Origin: Hibiscus mutabilis
Lineage: Eukaryota; Streptophyta; Magnoliopsida; Malvales; Malvaceae
Assembly (NCBI GenBank): GCA_019671005.1
Contig: CM033752.1
Location: 12,710,001-12,774,000, forward strand
Reading direction: 5' to 3'
DNA length: 64,000 nt
Notes under the pieces: generated by a model
Told to the model about the DNA's origin: nothing
What the model saw: the letters and a program-made list of their open reading frames with translations, nothing else
The model's database searches: none
Program-made: the position numbers and the translations under genes
In this document: one piece after another, positions 20,433-32,720 of the stretch
Layout: every line of letters starts with the position of its first letter
Position numbering within the stretch: the first letter of the stretch is position 1

Positions 20433-22902
20433 GCCTCTCTCAATTTAATGGAATAAATTTGAATTAAATGACATTCTGGTTTGGAGACAAAAATGTAAAG
20501 TTTTCAAAACTATTTTGGTGACTAAATTGTAAAAGGGTCAAAACTTAGAATCTTTAAAGAGCTAATTTACCAATGTTTTTTATCATACTTTTCCCTTAAT
20601 TTAGGCTATTTTTAAATGGTTTAAAAATATTTATTAAATAAAAATAAAATAGATTTTATTATAAATATTTTTAAAAGATGATTTACTTTTCTCACGTAAC
20701 CACTTTTTATCTCAACTTTTCTCTCAATTTTCCTAGCAGCCAAACTACCTCTCTTGCTCCAAGATGATCATGAATCAATTCTTCTTGATCTCAATTTGAT
20801 TTCTCAATTGATTTCATTAATTTCTATATCAAATATTACTTGTTTTCTTGGAGCTTTCACTCATATCATCCAATTAAAGGAGAAGCCAACCATTAGAGGT
20901 GATTTTTGTTTCTCTCCTCTAATCAAAGTTTCCTTACTGAAATTCCCAACTTCTTGATCTTTTACAATTGGTTTTTTGATGTGTGTTGATGAATAAATTA
21001 AGATTAAAAGGTTTAAAGTTAGTTTCAATAAGAAACTGGTGGATCTTTGTTATAGATATTTTTATTGGTGATTTTAATTGATGTAGATCACATCTAAGAC
21101 ATGTTTTAATATTATGAGAATAGATTTGTAAAATAAATCTCGAAACTAATGGAATTGCTCATTTTCTAGGTTGTAAATAGTTAGGTTTTGAGGTGTTATG
21201 ATGTTGCTGTAGGTATAAGATGGAGTTGCAAGTGTTTTTAGATGTTAATTGATGTTGATTAGATGTTCAAATTGTTAGGTTATGGATGGGCTTTGTTTAG
21301 GTTGATATCGAAGTGGTTTTTGGTTGTTTTCGGAAGGTTTATGGTGGTTCTTAGTTAGACGATGTTGAGAATTGATGTTGTTGGGATTAAAGATGGATAA
21401 TGATGCATTAATGCTTTGTTTTTGTGTGGATAAAATAGGGGAGTTTGATCCGACAGCGAGTGGTGAAGTTTCGATAGCTTCGGACACTTGATTTTGCATC
21501 GGCAAGTGGAACTTTGTGTTGTCAGTGAGTGGAAACGTGATTTACAGCTTTGTAAAGGTTTGAAAGTAATTTTGGGAGTTTAGATTAAGTCTGAAATGCT
21601 TGTCTAAGCTTGGAAGTAAGTATTAGACGGTTTTCTCTCAATTTTTGGTTTGGCAAAGTTGATCTTCTCATGCCTATGTTTATGTTTTGATACCTGCTAT
21701 TATATGCATGTTTTGGGAATGGATTATGATCCAAATGATCTTATATTGATGATATTTGAGCATGGAACATGCTTAATGAAAATTATTTCAATGATATGTA
21801 AATGCATGGTTTGTTGCATTGGAAATTGGTTTAAATGATGCATATGAAAAATAGAGAGGTATCATGTTTAATATGGAATTTATTGGCAAGTGACAATGAT
21901 TAAATGTTATCGGATATAGTTGGCATGTCATAGGGTTTAAAGTGCACTATAATAAGTCACCTCATGTGTGTCGAGGGATTGTGATTGTACCATTTTCTCC
22001 ATCATGGGAACCACAGCGGTCGAGGGGTTAATTGTGTTGTGGTGGATTACGTATCGCAATGGTCGAGGGGTTAAATGTGTCGTATGCTCCCATTGTAAAT
22101 AATATACATCATAATCGTTCAGGGATTAATTGTTCCATATGCTCCGGTTATAGATGTATGTTAAGTGGTATAAGGAACCACTTGTGAAATTCGTGTATCC
22201 GATGTGTTTCGATAAAGAAAATAATTGGTTTTTGGGTCACTTTAATGCTAATATATGAACTAATGTATCATGATGGATGAATTATGTTTTATATAATGTG
22301 ATTTATACATATTTTGCTCTTTAAGCTTTGCTATTGGAAGAATAAGCATGTGAAGGCTTAAATTGAGGTTTTGCATATGGAATTATGCATGAGATAAATG
22401 ATAAATATTTTGCATATGGTTTAATATGCATGTTTTCCAAAGGTGAAAAAGGCATGAGATTTTTAGCATGATGTTGAAAATATGGTTTGACTCAAATGGT
22501 TTTAAATGCATTGATGAGTGTTTTTAGAGTGTTCCTCTCTAGGCATAATATGCTTACTCTCTTTTTTCTCATCATTGCAAAAAAATGAGTTTCCGGGGCA
22601 TCAAGTTAGCAAGGAGTAATCCAAGAATTGATTTACTTCAAGTATGGTTTTAATAAATGAACTTGTACTAATAAAGGGAAATGTGACCAAGTTGTAATTT
22701 GGAGGGTTGTTTGCCTACTCCCTGTTTTCGGACATGTTCTATTTGGTATTTTGGACTTGTATGAGGTTATATGGTTTGATTGTGGGTTCGGGATGAGAAT
22801 TGCATGCATGGGTATAGCCATGCCTATAGGTACTCTTGATTAATTTGCTATGAATTGAATGTGTACCTGGAATGTTTTGATGATAGTAGAAATGACGTTA
22901 AA
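20433..22902 (+). repeat. 5' LTR of chromovirus D, first part
   Basis: From 20441 it is collinear with the D 3' LTR from 43193, for example TGGTGACTAAATTGTAAAAG and CTCACGTAAC. The first ~180 bp of the LTR are missing at the Athila-2 boundary. It is interrupted at 22902 by a solo LTR and continues at 26071. Around 21960-22160 it holds a degenerate GTCGAGGGGTTAA repeat. No genes. Confidence 0.82.
22898..22902. other. Target site duplication, left copy (solo LTR)
   Basis: TTAAA, identical to 26066-26070 on the other side of the solo LTR. Confidence 0.85.
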
Positions 22903-23319
22903 TGTAGCAGGCATAGCTTGGCCTAATCGAAACTAAACCAAAAGGATCATATTAGGTTTGCCGAACCAAACCCAAACTAATAACCTAAACCGGTCCATTT
23001 TTTCCTTTTTATATTGTCTAAATGAATCAAATTAATTTCCTAAGGTGAACATACCTCAACAGAATCGTTACATTAGAAACAGATTTCGTAATAGGATACA
23101 ATTCCTCAATTAATCAAATTAGGGACTAAAAACGTAATTTCTGCAAATTACAATGCTCAATTAAAATCAAGTTTACCAATTTGTCCAATTTCATGCTCAC
23201 ATGTTAAAATCCAGCTCAAAACAATCATCTGAAAACATCCAGTTGCATACATAACATTCAAGGACCAACCTGCAAGGTTTCCAAACTTTAGTAAATTGTC
23301 ATGCACAAAATCAACAGGG

Positions 23320-23715
23320 CGTACCAATATGGGTAAGCCCATACTGATACGGCCTAACGATCATAATAGCTACACGTATTGATACACGAACACCTGTATC
23401 GATACGGTGTGTTGACCCTCTCGTACTGATACGGCCTTGACCCCGTACCGACCCCTCTTTGTTATCTCAAAACTCAAGATTGCAGTGAGAAAATTGTGTA
23501 CCAATACGGAACCCCGCATATCAGTACGACTCACTAAAATTAAAGGGATCATACCGGTACTCAAACTCGTGTACCGACACCAGCACAATATTTCCTCAAG
23601 GCGTACTGGTATGGTGGCTAGGCTTATCGATCCCTCTGTTTTTAATTCAATGATTTGAGCCTTATCAAGTCCTCTCGTACCGATCAATGTGTACTTATAC
23701 CAGTACGCAGACGCC
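23320..23715. repeat. GTACCGGTAC near-palindrome cluster, solo LTR
   Basis: Repeated GTACCGATAC, GTATCGATACGG, GTACCGACAC and GTACTGATACGG variants about every 20-30 bp, same position and style as in the C LTRs. Confidence 0.8.
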
Positions 23716-23945
23716 TGTAACGACCCCTAGGTCCAACATATGACACTTTGGCTCAATCACAAACACCTTCAACACATAACTAAACAACATGGTACATCAG
23801 AAGCACGCTTAACAACATCATACCAACATTTTAAGCAATCCTAATAAGTCTAACACATTCATCCACATCATCTAGAAGCATTTTTTGTACTCAACATTCA
23901 AAACGTAAAACCATCCACATCTCAAGCACATTAAACCTCTTACAA

Positions 23946-25012
23946 GTTCGAACCAGCATATAAAACTTGTGCAAACAGGGAGTCTAACAAACAACCCTCC
24001 AAAATAACAAGCGACCACATTGCCTTTATTACAGCAAGTCCATTTCGTAATCATACTTTCGCAAACACAAGTCATTGGATGTCCTTTTTGCTTGCCCCTG
24101 CCTCCAACCTCTAATTCTCTGCAATGATGGAAAAAAAAGAGCATAAGCACACTAGTCTTAGTGAAGAGTGGTCTAAAACAAAACACCATCAATGAAATTA
24201 AAACCATTTTATAATGATTTTTGTAAACCACATTTCCAAAACACTTTTGAAACATCATTTCAACATCATGCCTTAAAAAACCATGCACTTGAATTTCCAA
24301 AACATTCACCTTAATCCAAAATGCAACATGTATCATGGATTAACAACAATATCCCAATTGCTAACCTCAATTTAATCTTTCCCATGCATACTACCAATGC
24401 AAGGATTAAAGAGTAAAACATGCTTAGACCAACATTAAACAACACAATCCATCTCATGATACATCATCAATTATATTAGCATACAAGTGATCATTCTCCA
24501 AAGTCCAAACCAGTATATAAAACTTGTACAAACAGGAAGTCTAGCAAACAACCCTCCCAAATAACAAATTACCACATTACCTTTATTACTACAAGTATAT
24601 TTCGTAATTATACTTTCGCAAACACAAGTCCTGGGTTGCTCGTTGCCTCTAACCTCTAATTCTCTACATTGATGGAAAAAGAGAGTGGAAGCACACTAGG
24701 CTTAGTGAGGAGTGCTCTAAAACAAAACACCGTCAATGCATTTAAAACCATTGTATAATCCTTTTTGTAAACCACATTTCCAAAACACTTTTGAAGCATC
24801 ATTTAAACATCATGCCTTAATAAACCATGCACTTGACATTTCCAAAACATTCACCTTAATACATATACAATATGTATCATAGATTAACAACAATATCCCA
24901 ATTGCTAACCACAATTTAAGCTTTCCTATGCATACTACCAATGAAAGGCTTAAAGAGTAAAACATGTTTAGACCAACATTAAACCATACAATCCATCTCA
25001 TGATACATCATC
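23946..25012. repeat. 557-bp internal tandem duplication in solo LTR
   Basis: Copy 1 starts near 23946 (AACCAGCATATAAAACTTG), copy 2 near 24503 (AACCAGTATATAAAACTTG). Both run to CATCTCATGATACATCATC (ending 24468 and 25012). The copies differ at many positions, so the duplication is not recent. The C LTRs have this segment once or have lost it. Confidence 0.9.
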
Positions 25013-26065
25013 CTCGCCAATTTCTCGACAATTACCCAGTCACAACCTATGGATCTCATCTATCAGTTAACATCAATTGCCATCCAAAAACACATTAACA
25101 TCATCATTATACCTCCAACAACCATTAAACACCCATAACTTCTCAAAAACTCATAACTAACAACCTAGAAAATTAGAGATTCATATAGTTTCGGGATTCC
25201 ATTGTCAAAACCCAATTATTAACATTATAGAACATCAAAATCATGTTCCAATTCAATCAAGAACATAGAAAATTAGATCAATTTTGAAATCTCATCAATT
25301 TTCACAATTAAACCTCAATTAAACCAATTAATTCCATTATAACCATAAAATCACATTAGAAACCATATCTAAAGGACCAATAACTTGGGAATTTTAGTAA
25401 AGAACCTTGTATTAGAGGAGAAGGATGAACCTCACCTCTAATTGATGACTTTCCCCTTAATTGGATGGATTTACATAAGAAAACAAAGAGAAAGTATTAA
25501 GATTTTGATAGGAATCATTATAAACTCACTTGTAATCAAAAGATTATTTAAAATAAGATATTACCTGGAAATTTTCAAGAAGGAAAAAGTGTTTGGATGA
25601 AGAGAATTGGAGAGAAAATGTTTTGGAGAAAAGTTAGTTACGTCAAATTTGTTTTAAGCTTTAATTATCCAATTAATTTCCAAGCCTATTTATTCCATTT
25701 TAAAATCATTTAAAATAGATACATTAAGGGAGAAAGTCTGATATTAGACTTTGGGTAAATAGCTCCTTAATGATTCAAAGTTTTGCCCCTTTACATTTTA
25801 GTCACTAGAAAAATAGATTTTACAAACTTTACATTTTGGTCACTACCACAAAATGTTTTACTTCCAAAACTCATTTTTCAAACTTGATTTCACCATTTAT
25901 CTTTATATATTAAATAAAGATTTTAAAACATTTTTTCGTATTTTTATCTCCTTTAAAAATATTTATTGTGAATTAATCCCAAAACCGACTCAAATCCTCT
26001 GATATGGTTCTTCAAACCCTCTATCTGACCTAATTAACATCCATGCCCAAAACTGGGGAATTAAA

Positions 26066-26070
26066 TTAAA
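26066..26070. other. Target site duplication, right copy (solo LTR)
   Basis: TTAAA, matching 22898-22902. Confidence 0.85.
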
Positions 26071-26843
26071 CATGTTATATGATGATTTTTGATGCTTGAA
26101 GCATGTTAGATTGAGCCTAAGTGCCAAATGTTTGGCCAAGAGGTCATTACAGGCCCAATCGTACAGATACTGGTCCTTTGAGATCGGTACACAAGATCTG
26201 ATATGAATCAATTTGGGGAAATTAACAAAGGGGTATCGGTACGCGTAATCACCATATTGGTACGCCTTTAAGGAATTTTATACTGGATCAGTACATGGGG
26301 TACTGTACTGGTACATATTTTAGCTACTAGAATTCCCTGGTTCTGAAATGTGCAATGGGGATTGGTACTCGAATAACTGTACCGATACGAGTATGATATG
26401 TTGACTCGTACCAATATTGTGCAAGCTTGTATCAGTACGGGGTTAGTTAATTCTGGTATTTGCATGCTATGTTTTGGATTCTTTGGAAATTGGTCATTAT
26501 TTTTTTAATGCTCAATTAATGATGGTATTGCGATCCAAATTTGATGCGAATTCACACAGAGGCATGTAATGAACCTAATTGAAGGTTGGTAACATAACTT
26601 TTTAAGTTAGTCCTTTATTTGATAGAATTTATATTTTGGTCCCTAAAGTGTTAAGTCTTGCAAATCGAATGCTTGTTTCATTTTTCGCTGTTATATATCA
26701 TACCTTAGAGTTAGTTAAGCATCTAGGCAAGATTGAAAGGAAAAATGGACCAGTTTAGATTATTAGTTTGAGTTTTCTTCAGGAAACCTAATGTGACATC
26801 CTTGATTCCGTCTTGGCGGCTACGCCAGGTCAATGGGGTTACA
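26071..26843 (+). repeat. 5' LTR of chromovirus D, last part
   Basis: Resumes the LTR after the solo-LTR insertion and ends CAATGGGGTTACA at 26843, directly before the primer site. It contains the GTACCGGTAC cluster (26155-26450). Confidence 0.85.
26155..26450. repeat. GTACCGGTAC near-palindrome cluster, D 5' LTR
   Basis: Variants ATCGGTACAC, TATCGGTACGCG, TTGGTACGCC, ATCAGTACAT, TACTGGTACAT and GTACCGATACGAG. Confidence 0.75.
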
Positions 26844-26848
26844 TTTGG

Positions 26849-26860
26849 TGGTATCAGAGA
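26849..26860 (+). other. Primer binding site (initiator Met tRNA), element D
   Basis: TGGTATCAGAGA, one mismatch from TGGTATCAGAGC, five bases after the LTR end. Confidence 0.9.
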
Positions 26861-28264
26861 CAGGTTTGGCAAAAGTTGAGAGTTTTGCTAAAGTTGAGAG
26901 GTACGTTGTGTTTGTTTGATACGTTGTTGATTGTTGTATGATATTCACGGTGTTTGATTATATGAATTTATGATTAATGTATGATATGTTGGGGTAAAAT
27001 CTTGGGATACATTGCCTTATTACTACAAGTGTAAAAGGATTTTGTTTTCGGAACGTGAACATCTTGGATCCTTGCTTGAAGCTAGCCTAATTATATTTTT
27101 GGTTATATTTTCATGCTATAGATACATATTTTGAGTATGCCGCGGAGATGAGAGCTTAGGTCGAATACGAATGCATTCTTTGTAGAGAATGTTGTGTTAT
27201 GGACCAAAGTAAGATTGGGGTGGTCACGACTATGAGAATGAAAAGATGTTGAGGTTTATGTTACGAAGTTATCTTGGTATGTTATTAAACTAGGGGTTAA
27301 GGATGTTTGGATTCTGGAAGTTTGAGTTGTTAGGGATCCTTTCTTCAAATATTTTAGATAATGTTACCTGAGTTGTCTTCTGGTTGCAAAGTTATGTTTG
27401 GTGTTGAGAGTTACTTTGGTACTGCTATCGAATTCTTTTTGTGCCATGTTGGCTAGCTTTAAGAAAATGTGTAAGTTGAGAATTGGATTGCAAAATGGTT
27501 GGTTTGTGGGTAAGTTCGAGTGATAGTCCTTTTTCCTAAAGCATGAGCCCAATAATTAATGATAATGGTGTTCAGGACCGTGGTTGGCACAGGTTAGCAG
27601 TTATGTCGTGTTGATGGAAAATGCGCTAGTGGCGTTCAAATTTGCAGTAAGACAAATATTATGTGAATACTTGGTTATATAGCAAAAGTGGTGGTATTTT
27701 CGTGTTTAGTGGTGCCGATATAAACCTTGACTGATAGTCAAGATGTGCTAGTAGGCTTTGTAACGGAATGTTTGTTCATAATTGAGGTAGTTGCAAGTTT
27801 TGGCAATGTTGTATAAGGTGTTTTGAGGGTGCAATTGGGTTGTGTAAGTTCAGTCTAAGAATGTTGTTAGTAAGTGTAAATTGTTAATCATACACAATAC
27901 AAAACACTTATATGTATATATTTAAATATTTCATTACATGCATACATTTGTGTATGACATTAGAGGGTTTGCATATATGTGCATAGGCATCTATGAGGGC
28001 ATATATGTAATCATGAATATATATGTTTACACTTACGGATGACTTTTGGAGACCGATGAGGTTATGATGAAAGTTTTCCTTAGCAAGGAGATTCTTTAGG
28101 ATCTCATAGAGTAGGGAAAATGTTTAAGGTGGATTTTTGGAGGTTGAAGTTGTGCTAGATTTGAAGTGACAAAGGTTGGTGTTAGGGTATGTGGTTTTTC
28201 TAGGATAAGTTGATTGCTATAAAAAATCGTTGAGGAATTTTGTTATGTTGTCGTAACGTTAGCG
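26861..28264 (+). other. Element D leader and region where gag should be
   Basis: A gag-like start (ATGCCGCGGAGATGAGAGC near 27138, compare the E gag start near 62570) is visible. The following ~1.1 kb (about 27180-28260) gives no capsid, zinc-knuckle or protease active-site motif in any frame I read. It is T/G-rich, with an AT-rich patch at 27900-28030. Either gag was replaced by unrelated DNA or it has decayed beyond recognition. Confidence 0.5.
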
Positions 28265-29620
28265 AGTTTATGACATTATAGATGTCCTGTTGTTTGGGTA
28301 TCTAGTTTTCTTGGGGAGACGATTATTGCTAGAAGGTTGTTAGAAGATGTCTTTTTTTGGTTCAAGGTTATGTGTTGCAGTTGATATGCTGGAGCTACTA
28401 TTTCATGGTTTTGATGTAATCCTGGTATGGAATGGTTGACCTAGCATTGGGCTATGGTCAATTTCGAAACCAAGTGAGTTTTGTTGAAACTTGCTGATGA
28501 TTATGAAGTGATGGTTGTGAGGGAAAATGTTAAATTCTTGTCTAATATGGTTTCGGCTTTAGAAGCGCAGAGGTTGCTAGAGCTTGGGTGTCAAGCATAT
28601 CGAGCTTATGTTATGAACCCAAATATTAAGGAGGTACATGTTCAGGATATATGTACCATTTGTGATTTTCCAAGAGTGTTTCCAGAGGAGTTGCCAGGGT
28701 TATCACCAAATAGGGAGGTAGAGTTTTGTATCGAGACATATGCAGATGAGACTCCGGTGTCGATTGCTCCTATCGCATGGTGCCTAAAGAGTTGAAAGAG
28801 TTGAAGACGCAACTTCAAGAGTTGTTGGATCGTGGTTTCATCTGACCAAGTGTTTCGTCGTGAGGGGGCACCAGTGTTGTTTGTGAAAAAAATGATGGCA
28901 CTATAAGAATGTGCATTGATTATCGGCAACTGAACAAGTTGACGATTAAGAATAAGTATCCTTTGCCATGAATTGATTATTTTTTCAATCAATTTTGGGG
29001 TGCTATAGTATTTTCCAAGATTGATCTAAGGGCTAGTTATTATCAGCTGAGGGTAAAGGATAAGGATGTGCTAAAAACTGCTTTTTGCACACGTTATGGG
29101 CGTTATGAGTTTTTGGTGATGCCTTCTGGGTTGACAAATGCACATGCTGCTTTCATGGATATGATGAATAGGGTGTTCCATGAATATTTAGATTAATTTG
29201 TGGTTAGGTTCATTGATGATATCCTTGTGTACTCTCATACCGAGGAAGAATATGATTGGTATTTGCGGATAGTGTTGCAAGCTTTGTTGGATAATGAATT
29301 GTATGCCAAGTTGAGCAAGTGTGAATTTTGGTTAAGGGAAGTAATTTTCCTGGAACATGTTATGTTGGCAAAAGGTATTTGTGTGGACCCGTAGAAGATT
29401 GAGGCGGTGGTGAGTTAGAAGCCACCTAAGTCTGTGTCAGAGGTTCGTAGTTTTCTTAGGTTGGCAGGATATTATCGTCGCTTTGTAGATGGTTTCTCTA
29501 AGGTTGCTGCTCTATTGACTAAGTTGTTGCAAACGGAGGTTCGTTTTGAGTGGACGGAGAGTAGACAACAAGCTTTTGAGAAGTTGAAGAAGACTTTGAA
29601 GCGAGCTCCAATCTTGATTC
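28265..29620 (+). pseudogene. Protease C-terminus, RT and start of RNase H, element D (left half of pol)
   Basis: Begins with the protease tail (SSFLGETII, then ELLFHGFDVILGMEW near 28395-28440), the linker (KLADDYEVMVVRENVKFLS), then RT: FPEELPGLSP, TIRMCIDYRQLNKLT, FSKIDLRASYYQLRV, YGRYEFLVMPSGLTNA, active site FIDDILVYS (FIDD codons 29209-29220), CEFWLREVIFLEH and the FLRLAGYYRRFVDGFSK thumb. It stops within PILI at 29620, where element C is inserted; the sentence resumes at 41097. Several stops (for example near 28795, 29195 and 29392) and small shifts make it non-functional. Assignment to Tekay/Del-type chromoviruses rests on the RT wording and the C-terminal tail. Confidence 0.88.
29616..29620. 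other. Target site duplication, left copy (element C)
   Basis: GATTC. The right copy (41093-41096) reads GATC, one T shorter. Removing C and one copy restores the continuous pol sentence of D across the junction. Confidence 0.75.
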
Positions 29621-32600
29621 CGTAACCCCCTTATCATGGCCTAGCCGAAACTGAACTAAAAGAATCACATTAGGTTTGTTGAAGCAAACCCGAGCAAATA
29701 ACCTAAACCATTCCTTTATTTTTTATCTTGTCTAAATGCATCAATATTAACTCCTATGGTGAACGTACTTTAGCGGAAACATTACATTTAAAACAAATTT
29801 CAAAATTGGGTTTAATTGCTCACATTAGGGCCTAAAATATAGTTTTCACAAATTATAGGGTCTTATATAAAATTTAGGTTACCAATCCTTCATTTGTCCA
29901 ATATCATCCTAACATGTTAATTCTTACTCAAAACAATCATTTGAACATTTTCAACTGCTTTCATAACATTCAGTGACTAATCTGTAAGATTTCCAAACTT
30001 CAACAAACTGATATGCATAAATACAACGAGGCGTACCGATATGACCAAGCCTGTACCGATACTGCTTAACAAACATAACGGCTACTCATACTGATACACA
30101 TATACCCATATCGATATGGGGTGTTAACCTACCCGTACCTATACGGCCTTGACCCCGTACCAATCCCCTTGTGATTTCTCTAAGCCCAAAATTCCAGTGA
30201 TCAAAACGCGTACCGATACGGTACCCGCGTGTCAGTACAGCTCTTTAAAAATGAAGGGGGTGTATCAATACCCAAACCCGTGTACTGACAATAGTATAAA
30301 AATTCCTCAAGGTGTACTGATACGGTGGCTAGGTGTACTGATACCCTTATTTAAATTTCGATGGATTGAGTCTTCGCAGACAACGCATACCGATCCTTGG
30401 GAACCCGTACCGGTACACAATGGCCTGTAATGACCTCTAGGTCCAACATATGACATTTTGGCTCAATCTCATCACATTACTAAACATCATGCATCATCAA
30501 GAACATGCTTAACATCACCATACCAACATTTGAAATCATCCTAGCAAGCCTAACACAATCATCAACATCATCAAGAGGCATGCTTCCCACTGAACATGTA
30601 AAAACCTCTAACCAACCTCAAACAAGTATAAATGGCCAATTGTACATTCAAAACATCAACATAAACTTGCACAACCAGGGAATTTAGCAAAGAACCCTCC
30701 CAATTATCAAACGACCACATTGCCTTTATTACTACAAGTCTAGATCAAAACCATACTTTTGCAAACAAGTCCTTGGATTCCTTCCTTGCTTCTTCGCTGC
30801 CCTCTAACCTTTAATTCTCTACATTGATGGAAAAAGAGAGCGTAAGCACACTAGGATGAAGTGTCCCCAACACTTCATGCCATCATAATCATAATTAAAG
30901 GTATATTTACAACCGAGTACAATCACAACCCCACAAATCGGCTGGAAACATAACCCACTAACGGGAGTCATTGGTATAAAGATCAAAACCCCTCGACCAT
31001 TAGGGTACTTGGATAGAGTTTACGGTACACCTGATCAAAACCCCTCAACATCCAAGGCAACTTTTTATAGTGCACTATCAATCCTATGGCCGACCAACTA
31101 TATCCGATAACATTTTCAAACATTTTCGTACCATCACTTGCCAATATAATTCATTTTACTAACATTAACTCATTGTTTTCATATGCATCATCAAAATCAT
31201 TTAACCAATGCAATCAACTTTACATTAACCAATGTTCAAAAACATTAAGAAGACATGGATTACCTCATAATGCATCAACATCATCATATATCCAATTTCT
31301 AGCATTAAACCATGCTTAAAACATGTATATACAGTGAGTAATCAATTCACTAAAATAAGTGCATAAGAAAACCAATTGCCAAATCGAGTTCGAGAGAGAA
31401 TTCATCCTTTACTTACTTCTGAGCTTATACCAGCGTTTCAAGCTTGATCTAAACCCCCAAACACGCAAAGCCTCTCTTGCATATAACGCAAACATGCTCC
31501 AAAGCTTTCGAAACGTCCGTTCAAGCTTGAGGACCAACTTCCCCTATTTTATCCACACAAAAATAGAGGATTCAATACATCAAAATGCATTCAGCAGCCC
31601 CGCAACAATTCACATAAATCCTCAACATCCACTACTCAATTTCACCCTACAACAACTAAAATCAACATCAAACATCTTCCAAACTTAACCCAGACAAAAC
31701 CTAACGTTTTAACCCATCAACTAACATTTAATAACACAAAAAAATCATCTTTATACCTCCAACATTCATTAAACCTCCCCAACACCTCAAACATTCATAA
31801 CTAACAACCTAGAAAATTAGAGATTCACTTAGTTTCGGGATTTCAATGTTAAAGCCCACTTATTAACATTATTAAACATCAAAATCATGATTAGAATCAA
31901 TCAAGAACTCAGCAAAACAGAGCCTATACGAAAAATCATTAATCCAATCAATTAAACCTTGATTTAACCCGTTTTCTATTATTAAATCCTCAAATCATGT
32001 TAGAAAATATATGTAAAGGATCGATAACTTGGTAATTTCAGTAAAGAACCTTGTATTAGAGGAGAAGAACGAACCTCACCTCTAATTGTTTTCTTTCCCC
32101 TTAATTGGATGAGTTTTCTTGAGAAAACAAGATCAAATCAAATAGGTTTTGTTAGGAACCAAATAAAGATTAGTTTGAAGACAAAAAATGTTGAAATCAA
32201 GTATTTACCTGAGAAAATTGAAGTGGAAAAGAGTGTTTGGCTGGATAGAATTTGAGAGAAAACTTTTGATGAAAAGTTAGTTACGACAATTTGTTTAAAG
32301 CTTTTTAATTATCCAATTAATTCTCCAAGCCTATTCATATTATTTTCAAACCATTTAAAATAGCCAATTAAGGAAAAAGTATGATATTGGACTTTAGGTA
32401 AATAGCTCCTTAAAGGTTCAAAGTTTTGACCCTTTTACAACACAGTCCTAAAAATAGTTTTAAAACTTTACATTTTGGTCACTAACCAAAATGTCTAATT
32501 TCAAGACCACTCTTTATAAATTTGATTTTACCAAATTGATTTATATATTAAATAATGATTTTAAAATATTTTTCCATATTTTTATCTCTCTTGAAAATAT

Positions 32601-32704
32601 TTATTTCGAATTAAATCCCAAAACTAACTTGAATCCTCTAATCTGATCCGTCGGACCGTCTAAACCATCCAGAAAACTCCTAGGCCCAAAACCGGGGCGT
32701 TACA
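29621..32704 (-). repeat. 3' LTR of element C
   Basis: Plus-strand ends CGTAACCCCC (TG changed to CG) and GGGGCGTTACA. About 3.08 kb, roughly 420 bp shorter than its partner, mostly through one deletion at about 30862 (between CACACTAGG and TGTCCCCAACACTTCA). Contains a GTACCGGTAC cluster (30030-30425). Confidence 0.92.
30030..30425. repeat. GTACCGGTAC near-palindrome cluster, C 3' LTR
   Basis: Fourteen variants counted by eye, including GTACCGATAT, GTACCGATAC (twice), CATATCGATATG, GTACCTATAC, GTGTCAGTAC, GTATCAATAC, GTACTGATAC (twice) and GTACCGGTAC. Most are flanked by C/G. Confidence 0.85.
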
Positions 32705-32720
32705 ACTCTCCCCCTTAAAA
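32705..32720 (-). other. Polypurine tract of element C
   Basis: The minus strand reads TTTTAAGGGGGAGAGT immediately before the 3' LTR (TGTAACGCC). Confidence 0.9.

Larger units (their letters stand above)
22903..26065 (-). mobile_element. Solo Tekay-type LTR
   Basis: 3163 bp, homologous in the same orientation to both LTRs of element C (29621-32704, 37591-41092). Plus-strand ends TGTAGCAGGCATAGCTTGG...GGGGAATTAAA, the last five bases mutated from TTACA. TTAAA duplications flank it and no internal region is attached, which is the signature of LTR-LTR recombination that removed the rest of an element. It contains a GTACCGGTAC cluster (23320-23715) and a 557-bp internal tandem duplication. Confidence 0.88.

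Noticed and set aside
30030..30425. Possible CRISPR-like array of GTACCGGTAC words
   Set aside because: The words are short, variable and irregularly spaced, with no constant direct repeat, in a plant retrotransposon LTR.
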